Assembly: GCF_033406955.1 (NCBI RefSeq)
Contig: NZ_CP137734.1
Coordinates: forward strand, 7,192,001-7,256,000
DNA from: Streptomyces violaceoruber
Lineage (GTDB): Bacteria; Actinomycetota; Actinomycetes; Streptomycetales; Streptomycetaceae
DNA: 64,000 bases
Direction: 5' to 3'
Positions 8,179 through 17,159 of the stretch are shown here, one piece after another (position 1 is the first letter of the stretch; every line of letters begins with the position of its first letter). The notes under the pieces were generated by a model. That model was not told where the DNA came from. It worked only from the letters and a program-made list of their open reading frames with translations, and did no database searches. Made by a program: the position numbers and the translations under genes.

Positions 8179-11100
8179 ATGCTCAGACAGACCGCGGTGG
8201 CCGGGACAGTCCTGGCCATGACACTCGCAGGGGTGGTGGTACCGGCCTCCCTCGCCTCGGCGTCGGAGCGGTCCGCTCCCTCCGCGGCGGAACCCAGTCC
8301 CGTCGAGCGGGCCGTCGCAGCCGCCGACCAGGCCGTTCGCAGCGGCCTGGACGCCCTCGTCGCCGGCGGCCCCGACGAGCAGTACGACCGCCACCAGGTC
8401 ACCCCCTGGGACAAGGACCTGTTCTCGGTCGCCTACGAGCGCACTTACCACGGTCTGCCGGTGGTCGGCGGCGACGCCGTCGTCCTCGCCGACGGCAAGG
8501 GCAGGGTCCGCGCCGTCCGGTCCGCCACCGAGGCCGCGATAGCCGTGCCCACCGAGGCCCGGATCAAGTCCGGGCAGGCGGTGAGGACCAGCCGCGAACG
8601 GCTCGCGAACGTGGACGAGGTCGACTCCGGGCGCCTGGTGGTCCGGGTCAAGGACGACGTCCAGACCCTCGCCTGGGAGACGGTGCTCGTCGGCGCGACC
8701 AAGGACCATGTACCCAGCAAGCTGCACGTCTTCGTCGACGCCCGCACCGGCAAGGTCGTCGACAGCTACGACGACGTGCAGGCCGGCACCGGCCACAGCG
8801 AGTGGAACGGCCCCAGCCCGCTGACCATCGACACCTCCCGCTCCGGCAGCCAGTACGCCCTGCGCGACACCACCCGCCCCGGCCTGCAGTGCTCGGACTA
8901 CAACGGCGGCCTGTTCACCGGACCGGACGACGACTGGGGCACCGGCAACGCCTCCAGCAAGGAGACCGGCTGCGTCGACGTCATGTACGCGGCGCAGAAA
9001 GAGTCGGACATGCTCCGCGACTGGCTCGGCCGCAACGGCCACAACGGCAACGGCGGCAGCTGGCCCGCGCTCGTCGGCCTCAACCAGCTCAACGCCTACT
9101 GGGACGGCTCCCGGGTCACCATCGGCCACAACAGCGCCAACAAGTGGATCGCCGGCATGGACGTGGTGGGCCACGAGTACGGCCACGGCCTGGACAGCTT
9201 CACCCCCGGCGGCGCCAACCACGAGAGCGGCCTGGGCGAGGCCACCGGCGACATCATGGGCGCCCTCACCGAGGCCTACGCCAACCAGCCCGCCGGGTAC
9301 GACACCCCCGACTACACCGTCGGCGAGGAGATCGACCTCCAGGGCCGCGGCCCGATCCGCAACATGTACAACCCGCAGCTGGTCAACAACGACCCCAACT
9401 GCTACTCCTCCGCCATCCCGAGGACCGAGGAACACGCGGCCGCCGGGCCGATGAACCACTGGTTCTACCTCCTCGCCGAGGGCTCCAGCCCCGGTGGCGG
9501 CAAGCCCTCCAGCCCCACCTGCGACGGCAGCCGGGTGACCGGCATCGGCATCCAGAACGCCGGAAAGATCTTCTACGGCGGGATGCTGCTCAAGACCAGC
9601 GGCATGACCTACAAGCGGTACCGCTCCGCCACCCTCACCGCGGCCAAGAACCTGGACGCCTCCTGCGACCTGTTCGACGCCACCAGGGCGGCCTGGAACG
9701 CGATCGACATCCCGGCCCAGAGCGGCGACCCGGCCTGCACCCGGCAGGAGACCGACTTCTCGCTGGCCCTCAGCCCGGCGAGCGGCAACGTCGAGGCCGG
9801 GTCCGCGGTCAACGCCACGGTCAACACCACCACCGTCACCGGCAGCGCCCAGCAGGTGTCGCTGACCGCCACCGGCACCCCGCCCGGCGTCAGCGTCTCG
9901 TTCAGCCCGTCCACGGTCACCTCCGGCTCCAGCTCGACGATGCGCGTCTCCACCACCTCGGGCACCGCCGCCGGAACCTACTCGCTCACGGTCAAGGGCA
10001 CGGCGGGCAGCAAGAGCCACACCGCCCAGTACACCCTCACCGTCGGCGGCGGCAACAACCCCGGCACGCCGCCCGACGTCGACGTCGCCCAGGTCCAGGC
10101 CCACCTGGCCCAGTTCGGTTCCATCGCCGCGCAGAACGGCGGCAACCGCCGGTCCACCGGCTCCGGGTACGACGCCTCACTCGCGTACGTGAAGGGCAAG
10201 CTCCAGGCGGCCGGCTACACCGTCACCGAGCAGACCTGCACCTCCGGCTGCTCCGCCGGCGCGGGCAACAACCTGATCGCCGAGTGGCCGAAGGGCGACG
10301 CGAACAGCGTCTACATGTTCGGCGCCCACCTCGACGGCGTCTCGGCCGGCCCCGGCATCAACGACAACGGTTCCGGTTCCGCCGCGCTCCTCGAGACGGC
10401 GCTCACCCTGGCCGAGCAGAACCCGACCATGGACAACCGTGTCCGGTTCGCCTGGTGGACCGACGAGGAGCAGGGCCTGAACGGCTCCGACTTCTACGCC
10501 CGGAACCTCTCCACCACCGACCGCTCCCGGATCAAGGCCTACTACAACTTCGACATGGTCGCCTCCGTCAACGGCGGCTACTTCATCAACAACCTGTCCT
10601 CCTCGGCCTCCGCCCCGATGCGGGAGTACTGGACCTCCCTCGGCCTCGCCCCGCAGGAGAACGTCGAGGGCCAGGGCCGCTCCGACGACTACTCCTTCCA
10701 GCAGGTCGGCATCCCCACCTCGGGCTACGCCACCGGCGCCTCCGCGATCAAGTCGTCCACGGAGGCCGCCAAGTGGGGCGGCACCGCCGGCCGGTCCTAC
10801 GACCCGTGCTACCACTCCGCCTGCGACACCACCGCCAACATCAGCGCCACCGCGCTGAACCGCAGCGCCGACGGCATCGCGTACACGATCTGGAAGACCG
10901 CAGTCGGAGACGCACCGAACCCGCAGGACGACTTCTCGATCTCCGCGAACCCGTCCTCGGGCACCGTCGACCCGGGCAGCTCCGCGTCCGTCACCGTGAA
11001 CACCGCCACGACCAGCGGCGACGCGCAGAGCGTGCGGCTGTCGGCGTCCGGCGCTCCGACCGGTGTGAGCGTCGGCTTCAGCCCGGACTCGGTCACCTCC

Positions 11101-11379
11101 GGCCAGTCCTCGACCGCCACGGTCCAGGTCGCCGCGGGCACGGCCGGCGGCACCTACACCCTGACCCTCACGGGTGCGGGCACCGTCACCCACACCACCA
11201 CGTACACCCTCACCGTGTCCGGCGACGGCGGCGGTGAGACCACCTGGCAGCTGGGAGCCACCTACGCGGCCGGTGACGTGGTGAGCTACAACGGCGTCAG
11301 CTACCGGTGCATCCAGGGCCACACCGCCTACCCCGGCTGGGAGCCGCCGAACGTCCCCGCCCTGTGGCAGCGCCTGTGA
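8179..11379 (+). CDS. Secreted M4 metallopeptidase / M28 aminopeptidase fusion with chitin-binding domain
   Basis: The 1,066-residue secreted enzyme joins two zinc peptidases. A signal peptide ends near SLASASE (about residue 30). A fungalysin/thermolysin-type propeptide covers about 35-200. The M4 domain has the zinc motif HEYGH at 332-336 and the downstream ligand in GLGEATGD. An Ig-like linker domain follows at about 525-625. The M28 domain spans about 633-905, with GAHLDG (His717), GINDNGSGSAAL and DEEQGLNGSD as metal and catalytic motifs, and resembles the S. griseus aminopeptidase. A second Ig-like copy lies at 918-1015. The last 46 residues form a CBM5/12-type chitin-binding module (Trp, Tyr and Trp in WQLGATYAAGDVVSY). 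ATG at 8179 follows AAGGAG. It would combine endo- and exo-proteolysis on insoluble substrate. Confidence 0.9.
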   Translation: MLRQTAVAGTVLAMTLAGVVVPASLASASERSAPSAAEPSPVERAVAAADQAVRSGLDALVAGGPDEQYDRHQVTPWDKDLFSVAYERTYHGLPVVGGDAVVLADGKGRVRAVRSATEAAIAVPTEARIKSGQAVRTSRERLANVDEVDSGRLVVRVKDDVQTLAWETVLVGATKDHVPSKLHVFVDARTGKVVDSYDDVQAGTGHSEWNGPSPLTIDTSRSGSQYALRDTTRPGLQCSDYNGGLFTGPDDDWGTGNASSKETGCVDVMYAAQKESDMLRDWLGRNGHNGNGGSWPALVGLNQLNAYWDGSRVTIGHNSANKWIAGMDVVGHEYGHGLDSFTPGGANHESGLGEATGDIMGALTEAYANQPAGYDTPDYTVGEEIDLQGRGPIRNMYNPQLVNNDPNCYSSAIPRTEEHAAAGPMNHWFYLLAEGSSPGGGKPSSPTCDGSRVTGIGIQNAGKIFYGGMLLKTSGMTYKRYRSATLTAAKNLDASCDLFDATRAAWNAIDIPAQSGDPACTRQETDFSLALSPASGNVEAGSAVNATVNTTTVTGSAQQVSLTATGTPPGVSVSFSPSTVTSGSSSTMRVSTTSGTAAGTYSLTVKGTAGSKSHTAQYTLTVGGGNNPGTPPDVDVAQVQAHLAQFGSIAAQNGGNRRSTGSGYDASLAYVKGKLQAAGYTVTEQTCTSGCSAGAGNNLIAEWPKGDANSVYMFGAHLDGVSAGPGINDNGSGSAALLETALTLAEQNPTMDNRVRFAWWTDEEQGLNGSDFYARNLSTTDRSRIKAYYNFDMVASVNGGYFINNLSSSASAPMREYWTSLGLAPQENVEGQGRSDDYSFQQVGIPTSGYATGASAIKSSTEAAKWGGTAGRSYDPCYHSACDTTANISATALNRSADGIAYTIWKTAVGDAPNPQDDFSISANPSSGTVDPGSSASVTVNTATTSGDAQSVRLSASGAPTGVSVGFSPDSVTSGQSSTATVQVAAGTAGGTYTLTLTGAGTVTHTTTYTLTVSGDGGGETTWQLGATYAAGDVVSYNGVSYRCIQGHTAYPGWEPPNVPALWQRL

Positions 11380-11402
11380 CACACCGCTGAGAGAAACGCC
11401 CG

Positions 11403-11455
11403 ACACGCCGACGGGCGGTGGGGTTCGCACCGAACCCCACCGCCCGTCGGCGTGT
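11403..11455. terminator. 25-base-pair perfect bidirectional terminator
   Basis: Bases 11403-11427 are the exact reverse complement of 11431-11455, leaving a three-base loop (CAC). The hairpin sits between the convergent stops of the protease (11379) and the MFS transporter (11472). Confidence 0.88.
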
Positions 11456-11471
11456 GCTTGCGACCGCGGCG

Positions 11472-12986
11472 TCAGAACTTCGGCGTCGGGGCCTGCGCCT
11501 CCACCATCTCCGCCGCCTCCTCCTCGGTCTGCACCGACGGCGGGGAGCCCGCCAGCGGCTGCTGGGCCGTCTCCTTCATGCAGGCCACGGCCACCACACC
11601 GATCAGGGCCGCCGCCATCGCGTAGTAGGCGGGCATCATGTCGGAGCCGGTCACGCTGATCAGCGCGGTGATCACCAGCGGCGTGGTCCCGCCGAACAGC
11701 GACGCCGACAGGTTGTAGCCGACCGACAGGGATCCGTACCGCACGTTGGTCGGGAACATCGCCGGGAGCGCCGCCGACATCGTGCCCAGCAGGCAGACCA
11801 GCGACAGGCCGAGCATCAGCATGCCGCCCGAAACGGCGAGCAGACTGCCCTCCCGCACCAGCACGAAGGCCGGTGCGGACAGCACGAAGAACCCGATCAT
11901 GCCGGTCATCAGGACGGGCTTGCGCCCGAAGCGGTCGGACAGCCGGCCGACCTGGTTGATGATCAGCATCAGCAGCACCATCGTCGCCACCAGGATCATC
12001 AGGCCGTGGCTCTCGCTGTAATCCAGCTCGTCCGACAGATATGTCGGCATGTACGACAGCAGCATGTAGTCGGTGATGTTGTACGCGCCGACCAGCGCGA
12101 TGCACAGCACCAGCGCCCGCCAGTGGGTGCGGAAGATCTTGGCGAGGTCGCCCCGTGCGGTGGTCTCCACAGCTGTCGCGGCCTCCGAGACGTGGACGTT
12201 GGAGTCCTCCAGCTTCAGGTACGCGGGCGTGTCGTCGAGCCGCAGCCGCAGGTAGATACCGATCATGCCGAGCGGAAGCGCGGCCAGGAACGGGACGCGC
12301 CAGCCCCAGGAGTCCATGCCGTCGCTGCCCAGAACGGCGGTCAGGGCGGTGACCAGACTGGCGGCGGCGGTGTACCCGGCCAGCGTCCCCAGCTCCAGGA
12401 AGCTGCCGAAGAACCCGCGTCGCTTGTCCGGCGCGTACTCGGCGATGAAGGTGGACGCGCCGCCGTACTCGCCACCGGTGGAGAAGCCCTGGAGCAGGCG
12501 GAACAGGATCAGCAGCAGCGGCGACCAGAAGCCGATGGAGTCGTAGCTGGGGATGAACCCGATGGCGGCCGTGCCGATCGCCATGAGGATCATCGTCAGC
12601 GCCAGCACCTTCTTGCGGCCGATCTTGTCGCCCATCGGGCCGAAGACCATGCCGCCGATCGGCCGCACCAGGAACGCCACGGCGAACGTGGCGAACGAGG
12701 AGAGCAACTGCGCGGTGTCGCTCCCGGAAGGGAAGAACACCCGGCCGATCGTGCCCGCCAGATAGGCGTAGATGCCGAAGTCGAACCACTCCATGGCGTT
12801 GCCGAGGGAGGCCGCCTTGACGGCTCGCTTGACCGCGGCCTCGTCCGTGACGGTGATGTCCGACCGGCGCAGCCGGGGGTTCTGCCGGCGCTTGATCGCC
12901 CGGAAGAGGGCGGGGTGGCGGCGCACCGCCGCGGCGTCGGTCTCCGGTCCGTTCTCGGTGGGGGACGTGGCGGCCTCCCTTTCCAC
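11472..12986 (-). CDS. MFS transporter, proline/betaine (ProP-like) family
   Basis: The 504-residue product has about twelve membrane segments and the metabolite:H+ symporter signatures of the ProP/KgtP/ShiA group. These include AMEWFDFGIYAYLAG near the first membrane helix, the GDKIGRKKVL loop motif, and LLQGFSTGGEYGGA. The substrate is probably a small osmolyte or organic acid, but sequence does not decide between glycine betaine, proline, citrate or others. The C-terminus is a hydrophilic Glu/Ala-rich tail. The start is a GTG at 12986 with no strong ribosome site. The gene is divergent from the RpiB-like gene and ends at the 25-bp hairpin. Confidence 0.85.
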   Translation of the reverse strand: MEREAATSPTENGPETDAAAVRRHPALFRAIKRRQNPRLRRSDITVTDEAAVKRAVKAASLGNAMEWFDFGIYAYLAGTIGRVFFPSGSDTAQLLSSFATFAVAFLVRPIGGMVFGPMGDKIGRKKVLALTMILMAIGTAAIGFIPSYDSIGFWSPLLLILFRLLQGFSTGGEYGGASTFIAEYAPDKRRGFFGSFLELGTLAGYTAAASLVTALTAVLGSDGMDSWGWRVPFLAALPLGMIGIYLRLRLDDTPAYLKLEDSNVHVSEAATAVETTARGDLAKIFRTHWRALVLCIALVGAYNITDYMLLSYMPTYLSDELDYSESHGLMILVATMVLLMLIINQVGRLSDRFGRKPVLMTGMIGFFVLSAPAFVLVREGSLLAVSGGMLMLGLSLVCLLGTMSAALPAMFPTNVRYGSLSVGYNLSASLFGGTTPLVITALISVTGSDMMPAYYAMAAALIGVVAVACMKETAQQPLAGSPPSVQTEEEAAEMVEAQAPTPKF

Positions 12987-13127
12987 GCGCAGACACTCCG
13001 GACGGAGCGCTGCTCGGTCGTACGTCTCTCAGGTCGTACCCGTTCCCCCGATCATGCTGGGTATGGTGGTGACTTCGGTCATGTGGTTGGGCCGATGAGG
13101 TGAGCGGCCGGTGAGTACGCTTCGCAC

Positions 13128-13586
13128 ATGCGTATCTCCGTCTCCTCCGACATGGACGAACCCGTGGCCCGGCTCCTCGTCGAGGAACTGCGCGCACGCG
13201 GTCACGAGGTGCGCGCGTACGGCGCGCTGAGCCCCGGGGCGGACCCGCGGTGGGCCGCCTGTTCCGAGCGGGCGGCGCGCGAGGTCGCCGAGGGACGGGC
13301 CGACCAGGCCGTCGTGTGCTGCTGGACCGGCACCGGCGCGTCCATCGCGGCCAACAAGGTGCCGGGCATCCGCGCGGCCCTGTGCGCCGACGCGTACACC
13401 GCCGACGGGGCCCGCCGCTGGAACGACGCCAACGTGCTCGCCATCGGCCTGCGGCTGACGTCCGCTCCGGTGCTGCGCGAGATCCTCGACGCCTGGTTCG
13501 CGGGCGGCCCGAGTACGGACGCCGAGGACCGGGACAACGTCGCGCACGTGGAGCGGCTCGACGAGGACCGCCGAGCCGCTCGGTGA
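13128..13586 (+). CDS. RpiB/LacA/LacB-family sugar-phosphate isomerase
   Basis: The 152-residue product belongs to the RpiB fold, whose members interconvert aldose and ketose phosphates such as ribose-5-phosphate and ribulose-5-phosphate. The active-site segment reads CWTGTGASIAANKVPGIRA at about residues 65-83. The usual form is CGTGIGMSI, so the catalytic cysteine is kept but Gly-Thr is changed to Trp-Thr. NDANVLAIGLR, which forms the phosphate-binding part, is conserved. The first strand motif is MRISVSSDMDEP. The altered active-site loop suggests a substrate other than ribose-5-phosphate. It is transcribed alone, divergent from the transporter and convergent with rocD after 15 bases. Confidence 0.82.
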   Translation: MRISVSSDMDEPVARLLVEELRARGHEVRAYGALSPGADPRWAACSERAAREVAEGRADQAVVCCWTGTGASIAANKVPGIRAALCADAYTADGARRWNDANVLAIGLRLTSAPVLREILDAWFAGGPSTDAEDRDNVAHVERLDEDRRAAR

Positions 13587-13601
13587 ACCCCGGGGTGCGG
13601 G

Positions 13602-14825
13602 TCAGGAGGTGAGGACCTTCTCCAGCGTCCCCAGGGCGCCCGTCAGCTCCTCGGCCGTGACCGTCAGCGGCGGGGCCAGGCGGATCGTGGAGCCGTGGGT
13701 GTCCTTGACCAGGATGCCCTCGCGCATCAGCCGCTCACTGATCTCGCGTCCGCTGCCCAGCGCCGGGTCCACGTCCACGCCCGCCCACAGCCCCCGCGCC
13801 CGGAAGCCGACGACACCCCTGCCGACCAGGGCGGCGAGCCCCTCGCGCAGCACCGCGCCCAGCTCGGCCGCCCGGCGCTGGAACGCGCCGGTCTCCAGCA
13901 GCTCCACCACCGCCGTGCCCACCGCGGCGGCCAGCGGATTGCCGCCGAACGTCGAACCGTGCTCGCCCGGGTGCAGCACACCCAGCACGTCACGCCGGCC
14001 GACCACCGCCGACACCGGGACGATGCCGCCGCCCAGCGCCTTGCCGAGCAGCACCACGTCCGGCACGACCGACTCGTGCTCGACGGCCAGGGTGTGCCCC
14101 GTGCGGCCCAGACCGGACTGGATCTCGTCCGCGACGAACAGGCAGCCCTTGCGGCGGGTCAGCTCCCGCACCCCGGCCAGATAGCCGTCGTCGGGGATCA
14201 GCACGCCCGCCTCGCCCTGGATCGGCTCGATCAGCACGGCCGCCGTCGTCTCGTCGACCGCCGCCTCCAGCGCCGCGAGGTCGTTGTACGGCACGATCCG
14301 GAAGCCCGGGGTGAAGGGGCCGAAGCCGGAGCGGGCGGTCTCGTCGGTGGAGAAGCTCACGATCGTCGTCGTACGGCCGTGGAAGTTGTCCGCCGCGACC
14401 ACGATCGTCGCCCGGTCGGCCGGGACGCCCTTGACGTCGTAGGCCCACTTGCGGGCCACCTTGATGCCGCTCTCCACCGCCTCCGCGCCGGTGTTCATGG
14501 GCAGCACCATGTCCGTGCCGGTCAGTGCGGCCAGCCGCTCGGCGAAGCCCGCGAGCCGGTCGTTGTGGAAGGCCCGCGAGGTGAGCGTGAGCCGGTCCAG
14601 CTGCCGGTGGGCGGCCTCGACCAGTGCCGGGTGGCGATGGCCGAAGTTGAGCGCCGAGTAGCCGGCCAGCATGTCCAGGTAGCGGCGGCCCTCGACGTCC
14701 TCGACCCAGGCGCCCTCGGCGCGGGCCACGACGACGGGCAGCGGGTGGTAGTTGTGCGCGAGGACGGGCTCCTCCGCGCGGATCAGTTCCTCGGAGCCGC
14801 GGGCGGTGCGGGCGGGTGCGGTCAT
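13602..14825 (-). CDS. rocD: Ornithine--oxo-acid transaminase
   Basis: The 407-residue PLP enzyme is a class III aminotransferase close to RocD, which converts ornithine and 2-oxoglutarate to glutamate semialdehyde and glutamate. Typical stretches are NYHPLPVVVARAEGAWVEDV, YSALNFGHRHP, MNTGAEAVESGIKVARKW and EPIQGEAGV. FVADEIQSGLGRTG and the Schiff-base lysine in LLGKALGGG follow, then HGSTFGGNPLA. The ATG overlaps the ddaH stop as ATGA (14822-14825), so the two are translationally coupled. The context suggests disposal of arginine- or methylarginine-derived nitrogen. Confidence 0.92.
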   Translation of the reverse strand: MTAPARTARGSEELIRAEEPVLAHNYHPLPVVVARAEGAWVEDVEGRRYLDMLAGYSALNFGHRHPALVEAAHRQLDRLTLTSRAFHNDRLAGFAERLAALTGTDMVLPMNTGAEAVESGIKVARKWAYDVKGVPADRATIVVAADNFHGRTTTIVSFSTDETARSGFGPFTPGFRIVPYNDLAALEAAVDETTAAVLIEPIQGEAGVLIPDDGYLAGVRELTRRKGCLFVADEIQSGLGRTGHTLAVEHESVVPDVVLLGKALGGGIVPVSAVVGRRDVLGVLHPGEHGSTFGGNPLAAAVGTAVVELLETGAFQRRAAELGAVLREGLAALVGRGVVGFRARGLWAGVDVDPALGSGREISERLMREGILVKDTHGSTIRLAPPLTVTAEELTGALGTLEKVLTS

Positions 14826-15688
14826 GAGCGGGTCTCCCGGATCTCCTGGGTGCAGCACTTGATGCCGCCACCGGCCTTGTGGAACTCGGACAGGTCGACG
14901 GGGACCGGCACGTAGCCGCGGCCGGCGAGCCGGTCGGCCAGCCCCCGGGCCTCGGGCGCGATGAACACGTGCCGTCCGTCGGACACGGAGTTGAGCCCGA
15001 ACGCCAGCGCGTCCTCGCGGGTGGCGATCACCGCGTCCGGGTAGAGCCGCTCCAGCACCTCGCGGCTGCCGGGCGAGAAGGCGCCCGGGTAGTAGGCGAT
15101 GTTCCCGCCACTGCCTGCGCTCCCCTCGCTCCGGCCCTCCCCGCCGGTCCCGTCGTCGAGCACGAACAGGGCCGTGTCCAGGTGGTAGAAGTACGGGTCC
15201 ACCAGGGTCAGCGAGATCACCGGCACACCGAAGAACTCCTGCACCTCGCGATGGGCCGCACGGGTGGTGCGAAAACCCGTGCCGGCCAGGATCCAGCGGC
15301 CGGCCGGGACCAGGTCGCCCTCGCCCTCGCAGACCGACTCGGGGTGGTGGACCTCGAAGCCCTCCGTCTTGAACCACGCCTCGAACGGCACGGACTCCGG
15401 ACGCCGCTCGGGCGCGTGGAAGAGGGAGCCGAAGACCCGGCCCTCGACCACGACCGCGCAGTTCGCGGCGAAGACCATGTCGGGCAGTCCGGGGACCGGC
15501 GGGACGGTGTCCACGGTGTGGCCGTGGGCACGGTAGGTGTCGACCAGTGCCTGCCACTGGTCGAGGGCGCGGATGACGTCGACGGGTCGGCCGGTGCTCA
15601 TCCACGGGTTGATCGCGTACTGCACGGCGAAGTGTCTGGGTTCGCAGACCACGAAGCGCCGCCGGCGCTGCACACGGGACTCGGTCAC
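14822..15688 (-). CDS. ddaH: Dimethylarginine dimethylaminohydrolase-like amidinotransferase
   Basis: The 288-residue product is in the amidinotransferase fold family close to DDAH, which hydrolyses methylated arginine to citrulline and methylamine. Motifs are FVVCEPRHFAVQYAINPWM, PGLPDMVFAANCA, EGEGDLVPAG, PYFYHLDTALFVLDDG and FGLNSVSDGRHVF. The C-terminal GGIKCCTQEI carries the nucleophilic cysteine. Start is the GTG at 15688, with GGAGG nine bases upstream. It overlaps rocD by four bases. Arginine deiminase activity cannot be excluded from sequence, but the short length and the DMVFAANCA motif favour DDAH-like enzymes. Confidence 0.82.
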   Translation of the reverse strand: MTESRVQRRRRFVVCEPRHFAVQYAINPWMSTGRPVDVIRALDQWQALVDTYRAHGHTVDTVPPVPGLPDMVFAANCAVVVEGRVFGSLFHAPERRPESVPFEAWFKTEGFEVHHPESVCEGEGDLVPAGRWILAGTGFRTTRAAHREVQEFFGVPVISLTLVDPYFYHLDTALFVLDDGTGGEGRSEGSAGSGGNIAYYPGAFSPGSREVLERLYPDAVIATREDALAFGLNSVSDGRHVFIAPEARGLADRLAGRGYVPVPVDLSEFHKAGGGIKCCTQEIRETRS

Positions 15689-15774
15689 AGAGGGGTACCT
15701 CCGCTTTTCACGGTGTGTGACGGGGTGTTGACACCACGGTAAGAAGTGGCGACCGCGCCCGACAAGCGACGAAA

Positions 15775-15802
15775 GCTGCGTGTTCCCGCAGGATCGCTGC
15801 GT
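15775..15802. promoter_or_regulatory. Candidate Lrp/AsnC binding repeat upstream of ddaH
   Basis: GCTGCGT occurs at 15775-15781 and 15796-15802, exactly 21 bases apart, which places both on the same face of the helix. They lie in the 125-base gap between the Lrp/AsnC gene and ddaH. Confidence 0.35.
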
Positions 15803-15813
15803 TGTACCCCAGG

Positions 15814-16317
15814 TCAGCGCACGTCCGCTGCGTCCTTGGGTGCGAGCAGGGCCGCCCCTGCCTCGGGACTGTCCGGGATCAGGTGGGACAGCACCATCAC
15901 GCTGATCGTCTTCCGGATGAACGGCTCCGCACGAATCCGCTCCAGCACCTCCTCGAAGTGCTCCACGTCGCGCGCCCGCACGTGCAGCAGCGCGTCCGCG
16001 CCGCCGGTCACCGTCATCGCCGCGGTGATCTCCGGGTAGCCCCGCACGACCTCCGCGAGCCGCCGCGGCGGCGCCGCCCCCTCGCAGTACACCTCCACAT
16101 ACGCCTCCGTACGCCACCCGAGCGCGGAGGGCCGCACCGTCGCCGAGAACCCGGTGATCACGTCGGTCTCGCGGAGCCGGTCCACCCGGCGCTTGACCGC
16201 CGTGGACGACAGTCCGATCTCCGCGCCGATCTCGGCGAAGGACGTCCGGGCGTTTTCCATCAGGGCGGTGACGATCTTCCGGTCGAGTTCGTCGAACGAA
16301 GCGGGCCTGCTGTTCAT
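15814..16317 (-). CDS. Lrp/AsnC-family transcriptional regulator
   Basis: The 167-residue protein has the Lrp/AsnC layout. An N-terminal winged helix-turn-helix (FDELDRKIVTALMENARTSFAEIG, then LSSTAVKRRVDRL) covers about residues 5-55. A RAM ligand-binding domain follows (TEAYVEVYCEG, ITAAMTVTGGADALLHVRARD). Such regulators respond to amino acids. ATG at 16317 is preceded nine bases upstream by an inverted repeat that may be its own operator. The gene lies directly upstream of ddaH-rocD on the same strand, so these are the most likely targets, with an arginine-pathway amino acid as ligand. Confidence 0.9.
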   Translation of the reverse strand: MNSRPASFDELDRKIVTALMENARTSFAEIGAEIGLSSTAVKRRVDRLRETDVITGFSATVRPSALGWRTEAYVEVYCEGAAPPRRLAEVVRGYPEITAAMTVTGGADALLHVRARDVEHFEEVLERIRAEPFIRKTISVMVLSHLIPDSPEAGAALLAPKDAADVR

Positions 16318-16326
16318 GCGGGCACT

Positions 16327-16341
16327 GTATCCAGGGGATAC
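16327..16341. promoter_or_regulatory. Inverted repeat, likely autoregulatory Lrp/AsnC operator
   Basis: GTATCC-AGG-GGATAC is a perfect 6-base inverted repeat with a three-base centre. It lies between the divergent starts of the Lrp/AsnC gene (16317) and the LytTR regulator gene (16395). Confidence 0.5.
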
Positions 16342-16394
16342 CGGCACGTCGCAGGCGTGTGCAGGCGCCCGGATCGCCCCTACACTCCACGTTC

Positions 16395-17156
16395 ATGCTG
16401 CGCGCCCTGGCTGTCGACGACGAACGGCCCACACTCGAGGAACTCGTGTACCTGCTGAACGCCGACCCCCGCATCGGCACGGCGGAGGGAGCGAGCGACA
16501 CGACCGAGGCGCTGCGCCGCATCAACCGGGCCCTGGAGACGGGCCCCGGCGGTCCCGACGCCATCGACGTCGTCTTCCTCGACATCCAGATGCCCGGTCT
16601 GGACGGACTGGACCTCGCACGGCTGCTCACCGGGTTCGCCCGGCCGCCGCTGGTCGTGTTCGTCACCGCGCACGAGGACTTCGCCGTCCAGGCCTTCGAC
16701 CTGAAGGCCGTCGACTACGTCCTCAAACCGGTGCGCAGGGAGCGGCTCGCGGAAGCGGTGCGCCGGGTCGCCGAGCAGCGCGGCACCGCCGCCGTGCCCG
16801 CCCCGCGCATCCCGGTGCACGAACCCGACCCCGACCACATCACCGTGGAACTCGGCGGCGTCACCCGCTTCGTCCCCGTCGACGAGATCACCCACGTCGA
16901 GGCCCAGGGCGACTACGCCCGCCTGCACACCGACCGGGGCAGTCACCTCGTCCGCATCCCGCTGTCGACCCTGGAGGAGCGCTGGCGGGCCCGCGGCTTC
17001 GTCCGCATCCACCGCCGGCACCTCGTCGCCCTGCGCCACGTCGGCGAACTCCGGCTCGACGCCGGCACCGTCAGCGTCCTGGTCGGCACCGAGGAGCTCC
17101 AGGTCAGCCGGCGCCACGCCCGCGAACTGCGGGACCTGCTCATGCGGAGGCCGTGA
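16395..17156 (+). CDS. LytTR-family response regulator
   Basis: The 253-residue protein has a receiver domain at about 1-120, with acidic residues in AVDDER, phospho-acceptor Asp63 in FLDIQMPG and Lys in YVLKPV. A LytTR DNA-binding domain lies at about 150-250 (DEITHVEAQGDYARLHTDRG, then FVRIHRRHLVALRHV). It should be phosphorylated by the LytS-type kinase three genes downstream (19416-20633). It probably drives the symporter genes between them. ATG at 16395 puts the receiver at the N-terminus; the upstream in-frame ATG adds 12 residues without a good ribosome site. The stop is three bases before the next start. Confidence 0.9.
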   Translation: MLRALAVDDERPTLEELVYLLNADPRIGTAEGASDTTEALRRINRALETGPGGPDAIDVVFLDIQMPGLDGLDLARLLTGFARPPLVVFVTAHEDFAVQAFDLKAVDYVLKPVRRERLAEAVRRVAEQRGTAAVPAPRIPVHEPDPDHITVELGGVTRFVPVDEITHVEAQGDYARLHTDRGSHLVRIPLSTLEERWRARGFVRIHRRHLVALRHVGELRLDAGTVSVLVGTEELQVSRRHARELRDLLMRRP

Positions 17157-17159
17157 GCC

